Assembly: GCA_024636595.1 (NCBI GenBank)
Contig: JAGXGT010000022.1
Coordinates: 1-5,036, forward strand
Source of the DNA: Sphingomonadales bacterium
GTDB lineage: Bacteria > Pseudomonadota > Alphaproteobacteria > Sphingomonadales > Sphingomonadaceae
Direction of reading: 5' to 3'
DNA: 5,036 bases
The notes beneath the pieces are model-generated. The model ran no database searches. It saw nothing but the letters and a program-made list of their open reading frames with translations, and was not told where the DNA came from. Below, piece after piece: positions 1 to 5,036 of this stretch. Both the position numbers and the translations under genes were made by a program. Every line of letters begins with the position of its first letter. The first letter of the stretch is position 1.

Positions 1-1
1 A

Positions 2-1381
2 GAAATCGACATGTATGTCGAACATAATTGCGTCGACTTCGGCATGGACGAACAGCATATCCCGGGCGATGGCGTCGTCACCGGCTCCGGCACGATCAAT
101 GGCCGTCTGGTCTATGTCTTCTCCCAGGACTTCACGGTGTTCGGCGGTTCGTTGTCCGAACGCCATGCCGAAAAAATCTGCAAGGTCCTCGATAACGCGA
201 TGAAAGTCGGCGCTCCGGTCATTGGCATCAACGATTCGGGCGGTGCGCGGATTCAGGAAGGCGTGGCGTCGCTTGGCGGCTATGCCGACGTGTTCCAGAA
301 AAATGTTCTGGCCAGCGGCGTGATTCCCCAGCTTAGCCTGATCATGGGCCCTTGCGCTGGTGGCGCGGTCTATTCACCGGCGATGACCGACTTCATCTTC
401 ATGGTGAAGGATAGCAGTTATATGTTCGTCACCGGCCCCGATGTGGTCAAGACCGTGACCAACGAGATTGTGACGCAGGAAGAACTGGGCGGCGCGGTGA
501 CGCACACGACCAAGACCAGCGTTGCCGATGTCGCCTATGAAAATGATATCGAGGCGCTGCTGGCGGCGCGCGATTTTATCGACTTCATGCCGCTTTCCAA
601 CCGCGAACAAGTGCCCGAACGGCCGACCGCTGATCCGTGGGACCGTCTGGAAGAAAGCCTCGATACTTTGATCCCGGCCAATGCCAACCAGCCTTATGAT
701 ATGCATGAAGTCATCCGCAAGATGGTCGACGAAGGCGATTTCTTTGAGGTGCAGCCAGCCCATGCCGGCAATATCATCTGCGGTTTCGGTCGGATCGAAG
801 GCTCCACTGTCGGTGTCGTCGCCAACCAGCCGATGGTGCTCGCCGGTTGCCTCGACATCAATGCATCCAAGAAGGCAGCGCGCTTTGTCCGCTATTGCGA
901 TGCGTTCAATATTCCGATCATTACTCTGGTTGACGTTCCCGGTTTCCTGCCCGGCACTAGCCAGGAGCATAACGGCATCATCAAGCATGGCGCGAAACTG
1001 CTCTTTGCCTATGCCGAGGCCACCGTACCGAAAATCACTATCATCACCCGCAAGGCCTATGGCGGTGCCTATGACGTGATGGCGTCCAAGCATCTGCGCG
1101 GCGATCTCAACTATGCCTGGCCGACCGCCGAAATCGCCGTGATGGGTGCAAAAGGCGCGGTCGAGATCATCTTCCGCGGCAAGACCCCTGAAGAAATCGC
1201 CGAGCGTACCGCCGAATATGAAGCACGCTTTGCCAACCCGTTTATCGCGGCGCAAAAGGGCTTTATCGACGAGGTGATAAAGCCGCATTCGACGCGGTGG
1301 AGGGTTGCTCTGGGGTTACGGAAATTGCGGAACAAGCAGCTGGAGAATCCGTGGAAGAAGCATGATAATATTCCGCTGTGA
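2..1381 (+). CDS. pccB: Propionyl-CoA carboxylase, beta (carboxyltransferase) subunit, 5'-truncated by window edge
   Basis: This subunit transfers the carboxyl group from carboxybiotin (on the alpha subunit PccA, not in the window) to propionyl-CoA, giving (S)-methylmalonyl-CoA in the cytoplasm. The reading frame is open from base 2, and 459 codons plus TGA are visible. The family is about 510 residues, so roughly 50 N-terminal residues are missing and the true start lies upstream. Numbering from the Met at base 11, the N-terminal crotonase-like half carries NDSGGARIQEG (74-84) and GPCAGGAVYSP (113-123), the glycine-rich oxyanion-hole and acyl-CoA segments. The C-terminal half carries DVPGFLPGTSQE (308-319) and KAYGGAYDVMASKHL (348-362). 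Asp355 in AYDVM matches, as I recall, the PccB specificity Asp (D422 in Streptomyces coelicolor PccB, Cys in the acetyl/propionyl enzyme AccB), which favours propionyl-CoA. The tail NKQLENPWKKHDNIPL is the usual family end, so the 3' end is intact. Its TGA overlaps the next ORF's GTG (GTGA, 1378-1381). Confidence 0.96.
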   Translation, partial: EIDMYVEHNCVDFGMDEQHIPGDGVVTGSGTINGRLVYVFSQDFTVFGGSLSERHAEKICKVLDNAMKVGAPVIGINDSGGARIQEGVASLGGYADVFQKNVLASGVIPQLSLIMGPCAGGAVYSPAMTDFIFMVKDSSYMFVTGPDVVKTVTNEIVTQEELGGAVTHTTKTSVADVAYENDIEALLAARDFIDFMPLSNREQVPERPTADPWDRLEESLDTLIPANANQPYDMHEVIRKMVDEGDFFEVQPAHAGNIICGFGRIEGSTVGVVANQPMVLAGCLDINASKKAARFVRYCDAFNIPIITLVDVPGFLPGTSQEHNGIIKHGAKLLFAYAEATVPKITIITRKAYGGAYDVMASKHLRGDLNYAWPTAEIAVMGAKGAVEIIFRGKTPEEIAERTAEYEARFANPFIAAQKGFIDEVIKPHSTRWRVALGLRKLRNKQLENPWKKHDNIPL

Positions 1382-1611
1382 TTATCATTTTTCTTGTGCT
1401 GCTCGTTTCCGTTGTTGGTACAGCTTTGTTTGTGTGGAACGTAATAAGAGGCTTCCGAACTGATCGAATTGAAGCGATGTATGGTGGTTATGAGCGATCC
1501 GACTCTCCTGTCCAATTCTGGCTTTGTATGATGTTATATTTTGCAGGGACGATTTTGTGCGTGTTTGTGGCTGTCTCCGTTTTGTTAGTTTTTGCCGGTG
1601 TTGTCGAATGA
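1378..1611 (+). CDS. Small two-helix membrane protein, unknown function
   Basis: I do not recognise this 77-residue ORF. It predicts a hydrophobic helix at residues 2-23 (MIIIFLVLLVSVVGTALFVW onward), a polar basic/acidic linker at about 24-46 (RGFRTDRIEAMYGGYERSD), and a second helix at 47-73, leaving only a few residues at the C-terminus. Both termini would therefore lie on the same side of the membrane. The start is GTG, overlapping the pccB stop as GTGA. An in-frame TAA at 1366-1368 rules out an earlier start. No good Shine-Dalgarno is placed for it: a GGAAGAAG run at 1353-1360 ends 17 bases upstream, so translation would rely on coupling to pccB. Reasons to believe it: the overlap geometry and the clean hydrophobic-polar-hydrophobic pattern. 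Reasons to doubt it: the short length, the GTG start, the atypical base composition and no family recognised. Confidence 0.55.
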   Translation: MIIIFLVLLVSVVGTALFVWNVIRGFRTDRIEAMYGGYERSDSPVQFWLCMMLYFAGTILCVFVAVSVLLVFAGVVE

Positions 1612-1673
1612 TGCGTATCGCAATATTCAACTTATTAGATCCTGGATTGGCCCCAGAAATGGAAGACAGATAG
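1608..1673 (+). CDS. Possible 21-residue micro-ORF bridging to the DUF808 gene
   Basis: This ORF begins with an ATG overlapping the previous TGA (ATGA, 1608-1611), with a second ATG directly after. It reads MMRIAIFNLLDPGLAPEMEDR and ends at TAG 1671-1673. It is in the same frame as the DUF808 gene, whose ATG is at 1677, so only TAG plus one ATA codon separates them. There is no purine-rich ribosome site before it. It could be a translational-coupling leader that carries ribosomes across the gap, an upstream extension lost to an amber stop, or chance. An open run of 21 codons is not statistically notable in AT-poor DNA, so the case rests only on the ATGA overlap and the shared frame. Confidence 0.22.
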   Translation: MMRIAIFNLLDPGLAPEMEDR

Positions 1674-1676
1674 ATA

Positions 1677-2621
1677 ATGCCAACCGGCCTGGTAGCCCTC
1701 CTCGACGATGTCGCGGCGATTGCGAAAGTCGCCGCCGCATCGGTTGACGACATCGGTGTGGCCGCGACGCGTGCCGGTACCAAATCCGCTGGCGTGGTGA
1801 TTGACGACGCGGCAGTCACCCCGACCTATGTGACCGGCTTTGATCCGTCGCGCGAATTGCCGATGATCTGGAAAATCACCAAGGGGTCGTTCAAGAACAA
1901 GCTGGTCTTTCTGCTACCGGCGGCGGTGCTTTTGGGACAATTTGCACCATTTCTGATCCCGATCATCCTCATTTTCGGCGGATTGTTCCTCTGTTACGAA
2001 GCTGCCGAAAAAGTTCTCGAACTCTTCCATTTCGATGAGTCCACAAAACATGATCAGCCCGCGATCGTCGAAGGGCCGGGCCGCGAAGATGAAATGGTCT
2101 CGGGCGCGATCCGCACCGACCTGATCCTGTCGGGCGAGATCATGGCGATCGCCCTGTCGGAACTGACCAATCAGGTCTGGTGGGAACAGGCAATCATATT
2201 GGCGATCATCGGCATCGTTATTACGGTCGCCGTATATGGCGCGGTCGCGCTGATCGTGAAGATGGACGATATCGGTCTCCATCTCGCCAGAGAGAATGAA
2301 GGCATCCTGGCTTCCTTTGGTCGCGGACTGATAATCTTGATGCCGAAACTGCTCGCCGCTTTGTCGATCATCGGCACTCTGGCCATGGCCTGGGTCGGTG
2401 GCGGATTGCTGGTCCACAATCTGGCGGCGCTGGGCTGGCACGGACCGGAACATCTGATCGAATGGCTTTCGCATCCACTGCTTGGCCAGTTCCCGGCTTC
2501 GGCAAAGCTGCTGGTTGGCGGGATCGCCTTTGCGCTCTTGTCGGGCATATTGGGAGTGGTCGTCGGAGCCGGGATAGCGCCTCTGGTACATAAATTCATG
2601 CCGCACGGAGAAACACAATGA
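1677..2621 (+). CDS. DUF808 (YedI-family) integral membrane protein
   Basis: This is a 314-residue inner-membrane protein of the DUF808 family (E. coli YedI is a relative). No biochemical function is established. The conserved N-terminal opening MPTGLVALLDDVAAIAKVAA fixes the start at 1677. VIDDAAVTPTYVTGFDPSRE (41-60) followed by LPMIWKITKGS, and GAIRTDLILSGEIMAIAL (143-160), correspond to blocks I recall from YedI. The hydrophobic spans are about 76-108 (probably two helices broken at PFLIP), 171-195, 217-245 and 277-305, with a charged stretch at 115-145 between the first pair and the rest. The length is normal for the family. A weak ribosome site, GGAAG, lies at 1661-1665, 11 bases before the ATG. 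The gene end overlaps mce by ATGA (2618-2621), which suggests co-translation with a methylmalonyl-CoA pathway enzyme. Whether that reflects a functional link or only operon packing cannot be told from one genome. Confidence 0.9.
   Translation: MPTGLVALLDDVAAIAKVAAASVDDIGVAATRAGTKSAGVVIDDAAVTPTYVTGFDPSRELPMIWKITKGSFKNKLVFLLPAAVLLGQFAPFLIPIILIFGGLFLCYEAAEKVLELFHFDESTKHDQPAIVEGPGREDEMVSGAIRTDLILSGEIMAIALSELTNQVWWEQAIILAIIGIVITVAVYGAVALIVKMDDIGLHLARENEGILASFGRGLIILMPKLLAALSIIGTLAMAWVGGGLLVHNLAALGWHGPEHLIEWLSHPLLGQFPASAKLLVGGIAFALLSGILGVVVGAGIAPLVHKFMPHGETQ
2607..2610 (+). promoter_or_regulatory. Ribosome binding site for mce
   Basis: GGAG lies 7 bases before the mce ATG and inside the last codons of the DUF808 gene. 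Together with the ATGA overlap, it supports both the start chosen for mce and translation from the same message. Confidence 0.7.
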
Positions 2622-3052
2622 AACTAGGTCGCTTCAATCATATTGGCGTTGTGACGCCATCGATCACCGACAGCATCGCCCATTGGCGCGATGTCATGGG
2701 CGCAACATCGATTAGCGAACCCTTTGATCTGCCGGCGCAGGGCGTGAAGGTCTGTTTCGTTGATACACCGGTCGAAGGTCCGACCAATGGCACCCAGATC
2801 GAATTGATCGAGCCACTCGACGAAGACAGCCCTATATTCGGCTTCCTCACCAAGAACCCGCTTGGCGGCCAACATCATGTCTGCTTCGAAGTCCCGGACA
2901 TTCATGCTGCCAAGGCGGAATTCGAAGCGATGGGCAAGCGGGTGCTGGGCGAACCGCGGATCGGCGCGCACGGCACGCTTATCTTTTTTGTGCATCCCAA
3001 GGATATGGGCGGGATGCTAACCGAGATTATGGAAACGCCCAAAGGGCATTAA
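2618..3052 (+). CDS. mce: Methylmalonyl-CoA epimerase (VOC superfamily)
   Basis: This enzyme converts (S)-methylmalonyl-CoA made by propionyl-CoA carboxylase into the (R) form used by the mutase. It is a 144-residue cytoplasmic protein of the usual family size, with two paired vicinal-oxygen-chelate modules (about 4-70 and 83-140). I aligned it from memory with the Propionibacterium shermanii enzyme (ligands H12, Q65, H91, E141). The metal ligands then fall on His8 (RFNHIGVV), Glu62 (TQIELIEP, replacing the Gln), His87 (GGQHHVCFEV) and Glu136 (MLTEIME). Family signatures DEDSPIFGFLTKNPLGGQHH and GAHGTLIFFVHPKDMGG are present. The start overlaps the preceding TGA and has GGAG 7 bases upstream. 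Its position between pccB and the mutase gene matches its place in the pathway. I see no defect in it. Confidence 0.96.
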   Translation: MKLGRFNHIGVVTPSITDSIAHWRDVMGATSISEPFDLPAQGVKVCFVDTPVEGPTNGTQIELIEPLDEDSPIFGFLTKNPLGGQHHVCFEVPDIHAAKAEFEAMGKRVLGEPRIGAHGTLIFFVHPKDMGGMLTEIMETPKGH

Positions 3053-3058
3053 TGTTAC

Positions 3059-3122
3059 GGTCGTCATCCTGAACTCGTTTCAGGATCTGGAGGGGTCCTG
3101 AAACGAGTTCAGGATGACGGCC
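3059..3122 (+). repeat. Long perfect inverted repeat, likely dispersed sphingomonad palindromic element
   Basis: Arms 3062-3085 and 3096-3119 are 24-base perfect reverse complements around a 10-base loop. The stem extends outward by a G-U pair and two G-C pairs (3059-3061 with 3120-3122). Each arm also contains its own smaller palindrome (TCCTGAA at 3067-3073 against TTCAGGA at 3079-3085, and the mirror copy on the right), so the RNA or DNA could fold as one long hairpin or as two small ones. No T-run follows on either strand, so it does not look like a standard intrinsic terminator. The arm sequence (CATCCTGAACTCGTTTCAGG) resembles repeats I recall as scattered between genes in Sphingomonadales. 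A role in mRNA end protection or attenuation between mce and the next gene is inference. Confidence 0.85.
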
Positions 3123-3130
3123 CATTTCAA

Positions 3131-3135
3131 AAGGA
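3131..3135 (+). promoter_or_regulatory. Ribosome binding site for the crotonase gene
   Basis: AAGGA ends 6 bases before the ATG at 3142, and its position fixes that start. It lies 9 bases beyond the edge of the inverted repeat, so the long hairpin would sit just upstream of the ribosome site without covering it. Confidence 0.7.
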
Positions 3136-3141
3136 CCACAT

Positions 3142-3924
3142 ATGGAATTCGAAAATATCAAGCTCGACATCACCGATCAGGTGGCAACGATTACACTCAA
3201 CAAGCCGGAGCGGCTTAACGCCTGCTCGCTTGGCATGGCGGATGACATCTTCATCGCGCTGGACAAGCTCGATGATGCCCGCGCTCTGGTGATCATCGGC
3301 GAAGGCCGCGCCTTTTGCGCCGGGGCCGATTTGCAGGCCAAGAATGACAGCGCCTTGTCGGGCGGGCAGGGCAGCTATGCCGCGCTCAACCAGCATTATA
3401 ATCCGCTGATGTTGAAACTGGCAAAGCTGAATATTCCGACGATCACCGCCGTAAATGGCCCGGCCGCAGGTGTAGGCTGTTCGATCGCGCTGGCCAGTGA
3501 CTTTGCGATCGCCGGGAAATCGGCCTATTTCCTGCAGGCCTTTGTCAATATCGGTCTTGTGCCTGATGGCGGTGCATCGTGGATGCTGACCCGACTGGTC
3601 GGCAAGGCACGCGCTACCGAGATGATGTTGCTGGGCGAAAAAATTCACGGTGAAAAAGCCGCGGAATGGGGAATGATCTACAAATGTGTTGAAGATGATG
3701 CGTTGATGGACGAAGCCAGCACATTGGCAAAGCGCCTCGCTGGCGGTCCTACCGTGGCTTTGGGCGTGATGCGTCAAAATCTGGCGGCGGCGCTCGAAAG
3801 CGATTATGCTTCTGCGCTGGTGCGGGAAGCCGAAGGGCAGCGGATCGCTGGCGACAGCAAGGACGCACGCGAAGGCGCGATCGCGTTTCTGCAGAAGCGA
3901 AAGACCGAATTTAAAGGTGAATGA
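3142..3924 (+). CDS. Crotonase-superfamily acyl-CoA isomerase/hydratase-like protein (PaaG-like)
   Basis: This is a 260-residue cytoplasmic acyl-CoA enzyme with a complete crotonase fold. The first oxyanion-hole segment is GEGRAFCAGADL (53-64) and the second is AVNGPAAGVGCSIALASD (103-120). The C-terminal EGAIAFLQKRKTEFKGE is the usual family tail. Compared with rat crotonase, both catalytic glutamates are replaced: E144 by Ser114 (GVGCS) and E164 by Phe134. Asp142 in GLVPDGGASWMLTRLVG occupies the position used by PaaG-type enoyl-CoA isomerases (PDSGG). A double-bond isomerase, or another acyl-CoA reaction, is therefore more likely than simple hydration; the substrate is unknown. E. coli scpB, methylmalonyl-CoA decarboxylase, is also a crotonase of about 260 residues beside scpA. 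Its active-site motif (VPYNLVG, recalled) is different, so I do not use that name. The gene lies between mce and the mutase, separated by repeat-bearing spacers of about 90 and 107 bases. Confidence 0.88.
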   Translation: MEFENIKLDITDQVATITLNKPERLNACSLGMADDIFIALDKLDDARALVIIGEGRAFCAGADLQAKNDSALSGGQGSYAALNQHYNPLMLKLAKLNIPTITAVNGPAAGVGCSIALASDFAIAGKSAYFLQAFVNIGLVPDGGASWMLTRLVGKARATEMMLLGEKIHGEKAAEWGMIYKCVEDDALMDEASTLAKRLAGGPTVALGVMRQNLAAALESDYASALVREAEGQRIAGDSKDAREGAIAFLQKRKTEFKGE

Positions 3925-3937
3925 TATCCTTTCGTTC

Positions 3938-3988
3938 TGAGCTTGTCGAAGGAAGACCTACATTGACGGGTGGGGTTCGACAGTCTCA
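3938..3988 (+). repeat. Degenerate inverted repeat in the crotonase-mutase spacer
   Basis: The 13-base arms TGAGCTTGTCGAA (3938-3950) and TTCGACAGTCTCA (3976-3988) are complementary at 11 of 13 positions around a 25-base centre. The left arm, with its flanks (TTCGTTCTGAGCTTGTCGAA), matches a motif I recall as a very common intergenic repeat in sphingomonads (reverse strand CTTCGACAAGCTCAG). The left arm also has a small self-complementary flank (TCCTT at 3927-3931 with AAGGA at 3949-3953). The mismatches suggest an old, decaying copy. There is no T-tract, so a terminator role is not supported. Confidence 0.55.
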
Positions 3989-4022
3989 CCATTGATAGCT
4001 ATTAGAGCCGAATATTATACAC

Positions 4023-4026
4023 AGGG
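4023..4026 (+). promoter_or_regulatory. Ribosome binding site for methylmalonyl-CoA mutase
   Basis: AGGG ends 5 bases before the ATG at 4032. The in-frame TAG at 3996-3998, with no usable start codon between it and 4032, supports this start. Confidence 0.6.
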
Positions 4027-4031
4027 CAGAT

Positions 4032-5036
4032 ATGACCGATAAACCGACAATCAAGGACTGGCAGGAACTGGCTGACAAGGAAGTCAAGGGCCGTGACCTG
4101 ACCTGGAACACTCCGGAAGGCATTGCGGTGAAGCCGCTTTACACCGCGGAAGATACCAGAGGAAAAGGGATTGATCCGGGATTGCCTGGCTTTGGACCGT
4201 TCACCCGCGGCGTCAAGGCGAGCATGTATGCCGGACGGCCCTGGACGATCCGTCAATATGCCGGTTTTTCGACCGCCGAGGAGTCCAATGCTTTCTATCG
4301 CCGCAATCTGGCGGCAGGGCAAAAGGGTCTGTCGGTGGCGTTCGATCTTGCTACGCACCGCGGCTATGACAGCGACCATCCACGCGTCGTCGGTGATGTC
4401 GGCAAGGCGGGCGTGGCGATTGACAGTATCGAGGACATGAAAATCCTGTTCGACCAGATTCCGCTCGACGAAATGTCGGTGTCGATGACGATGAACGGAG
4501 CCGTTATTCCCTGCCTCGCCTTCTATATCATTGCGGCAGAAGAGCAGGGTGTTTCGCAGGACAAGCTGTCCGGCACGATTCAGAATGATATTCTGAAGGA
4601 GTTCATGGTCCGCAACACCTATATCTATCCGCCCGCACCGAGCATGCGGATCATCTCCGATATTATCGCTTATACGTCCGAGCATATGCCGAAGTTCAAC
4701 AGCATCTCGATTTCCGGCTATCATATGCATGAAGCCGGAGCGACGGCGGTTCAGGAACTGGCCTTCACGATTGCCGATGGCCGCGAATATGCCAAACAGG
4801 CGCTGGAAACCGGGCTGGATATCGATGCGTTCGCCGGACGTCTGAGCTTCTTTTTCGGCATCGGCATGAATTTCTTCATGGAAGTCGCCAAGCTGCGCGC
4901 CGCACGGACCCTGTGGTACCGGGTGATGGACGAACTCGGCGCGAAGTCGGAACGGTCCAAGACGCTGCGCACGCATTGCCAGACATCCGGTGTCTCGCTG
5001 ACCGAGCAGGATCCTTACAATAATGTGATCCGCACC
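4032..5036 (+). CDS. scpA: Methylmalonyl-CoA mutase, catalytic barrel part, 3'-truncated by window edge
   Basis: This adenosylcobalamin-dependent enzyme rearranges (R)-methylmalonyl-CoA to succinyl-CoA. The frame is open for 335 codons to the last base. The full protein is usually about 710-720 residues, so the rest of the barrel and the C-terminal B12-binding domain (DxHxxG) lie beyond the window. The N-terminal arm is followed by the substrate barrel with RPWTIRQYAGFSTAEESN (69-86), SVAFDLATHRGYDSDHPRV, SGTIQNDILKEFMVRNTYIY (180-199) and SGYHMHEAGA (228-237). With an offset of 13 from P. shermanii numbering, the key residues are present: Tyr76 (Y89), Gln184 (Q197), Arg194 (R207), Tyr230 (Y243) and His231 (H244). 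Tyr76 and Arg194 are the pair that isobutyryl-CoA mutases replace with Phe and Gln, so methylmalonyl-CoA is the expected substrate. The gene ends the in-window pathway set after pccB and mce. mcmA, mutB and bhbA are other names in use. Confidence 0.96.
   Translation, partial: MTDKPTIKDWQELADKEVKGRDLTWNTPEGIAVKPLYTAEDTRGKGIDPGLPGFGPFTRGVKASMYAGRPWTIRQYAGFSTAEESNAFYRRNLAAGQKGLSVAFDLATHRGYDSDHPRVVGDVGKAGVAIDSIEDMKILFDQIPLDEMSVSMTMNGAVIPCLAFYIIAAEEQGVSQDKLSGTIQNDILKEFMVRNTYIYPPAPSMRIISDIIAYTSEHMPKFNSISISGYHMHEAGATAVQELAFTIADGREYAKQALETGLDIDAFAGRLSFFFGIGMNFFMEVAKLRAARTLWYRVMDELGAKSERSKTLRTHCQTSGVSLTEQDPYNNVIRT

Larger units (their letters stand above)
1378..1676 (+). other. AT-rich patch between pccB and the DUF808 gene
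   Basis: By hand count, bases 1381-1620 contain 104 G+C of 240 (about 43%). Single 60-base lines in the flanking genes reach 58-70%. The drop begins at the pccB stop codon and ends at the DUF808 start, so it is a discrete intergenic segment holding one small membrane ORF and one micro-ORF. Codons such as TTT, TTA, ATA and AGA are common here and rare in the neighbours. No terminal inverted repeats, target duplication or recombinase gene are visible, so a mobile origin is only a guess. Part of the AT richness comes from hydrophobic residues encoded by T-rich codons. Confidence 0.7.
3925..4031 (+). other. Spacer upstream of methylmalonyl-CoA mutase
   Basis: This 107-base non-coding gap holds the degenerate inverted repeat, then an AT-rich stretch (about 3991-4020) with an 8-base palindrome ATAGCTAT (3995-4002) and TATTAT at 4013-4018. 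The AT-rich part could belong to a promoter for the mutase gene, but no -35/-10 pair has good spacing. I make no promoter call. Confidence 0.5.

Noticed and set aside
374..1288. Long minus-strand open frame (304 codons) opposite pccB
   Set aside because: It lies wholly antisense to a well-identified gene, is rich in His, Arg, Gly and Asp in no domain pattern I know, and is explained by high-GC codon bias in pccB.
1378..1676. AT-rich patch as an insertion sequence remnant
   Set aside because: No terminal inverted repeats, direct target duplication or transposase-like peptide could be found, and the junctions fall neatly at gene ends.
1914..2618. Minus-strand open frame (234 codons) opposite DUF808
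   Set aside because: It is dominated by Asp, Arg, Gln and His, as expected for the reverse complement of hydrophobic codons. The + strand match to DUF808 is convincing.
3059..3122. Inverted repeat as an intrinsic terminator after mce
   Set aside because: The stem is strong, but no run of T follows it on either strand, and the next gene is in the same direction and thematically linked.
3127..3777. Minus-strand open frame (216 codons) opposite the crotonase
   Set aside because: It is a shadow of the crotonase gene and has no family motif.
3142..3924. Naming the crotonase scpB (methylmalonyl-CoA decarboxylase)
   Set aside because: Gene context is suggestive, but the active-site loop reads LVPDGGASW rather than the VPYNLVG I recall from the E. 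coli enzyme.
3963..4018. Possible sigma-70-like promoter before the mutase (TTGACG at 3963-3968, or TTGATA at 3992-3997 with TATTAT at 4013-4018)
   Set aside because: The first has no -10 at 16-18 bases. The second has only a 15-base spacer and would start transcription a few bases from the ATG. The evidence is too weak to annotate.
4002..4976. Long minus-strand open frame (324 codons) opposite the mutase gene
   Set aside because: The + strand encodes a clear methylmalonyl-CoA mutase with all active-site residues. The antisense frame is low-complexity in style with no recognisable motif.

Overview
The window is a piece of a chromosomal propionyl-CoA to succinyl-CoA operon, all on the + strand. 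Its source is most likely an alphaproteobacterium of the order Sphingomonadales. This placement is inference. It rests on the PccB/DUF808/Mce/MCM protein style, a coding GC of about 58-70% in the lines I counted, and two intergenic inverted repeats of a type I recall as scattered through sphingomonad genomes. No rRNA, tRNA, CRISPR array, transposase or phage gene is visible.

Layout from left to right: (1) 2-1381 is pccB, the carboxyltransferase (beta) subunit of propionyl-CoA carboxylase, with its 5' end cut off by the window edge. (2) 1378-1676 is an AT-rich patch (about 43% GC over 1381-1620). It holds a small two-helix membrane protein ORF (1378-1611) and a 21-codon micro-ORF (1608-1673). 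(3) 1677-2621 is a DUF808/YedI-family integral membrane protein. (4) 2618-3052 is methylmalonyl-CoA epimerase, which overlaps gene 3 by ATGA. (5) 3053-3141 is a spacer carrying a 24-bp perfect inverted repeat. (6) 3142-3924 is a crotonase-superfamily protein that lacks both hydratase glutamates and looks like a PaaG-type isomerase. (7) 3925-4031 is a spacer with a second, degenerate inverted repeat. (8) 4032-5036 is the first 335 codons of methylmalonyl-CoA mutase, which runs off the right edge.

Three genes give a complete chemical route. PccB, with a biotin-carrying PccA that is not in the window, carboxylates propionyl-CoA to (S)-methylmalonyl-CoA. Mce epimerises it to the R form. The B12-dependent mutase converts that to succinyl-CoA for the TCA cycle. 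The route serves breakdown of odd-chain or branched fatty acids, Val/Ile/Met/Thr or sterol side chains. The DUF808 membrane protein, the small membrane ORF and the crotonase have no established place in the route, and they are the parts worth a second look. I do not see evidence for an entirely new system. The best leads are the embedded membrane genes and the atypical crotonase beside the mutase.
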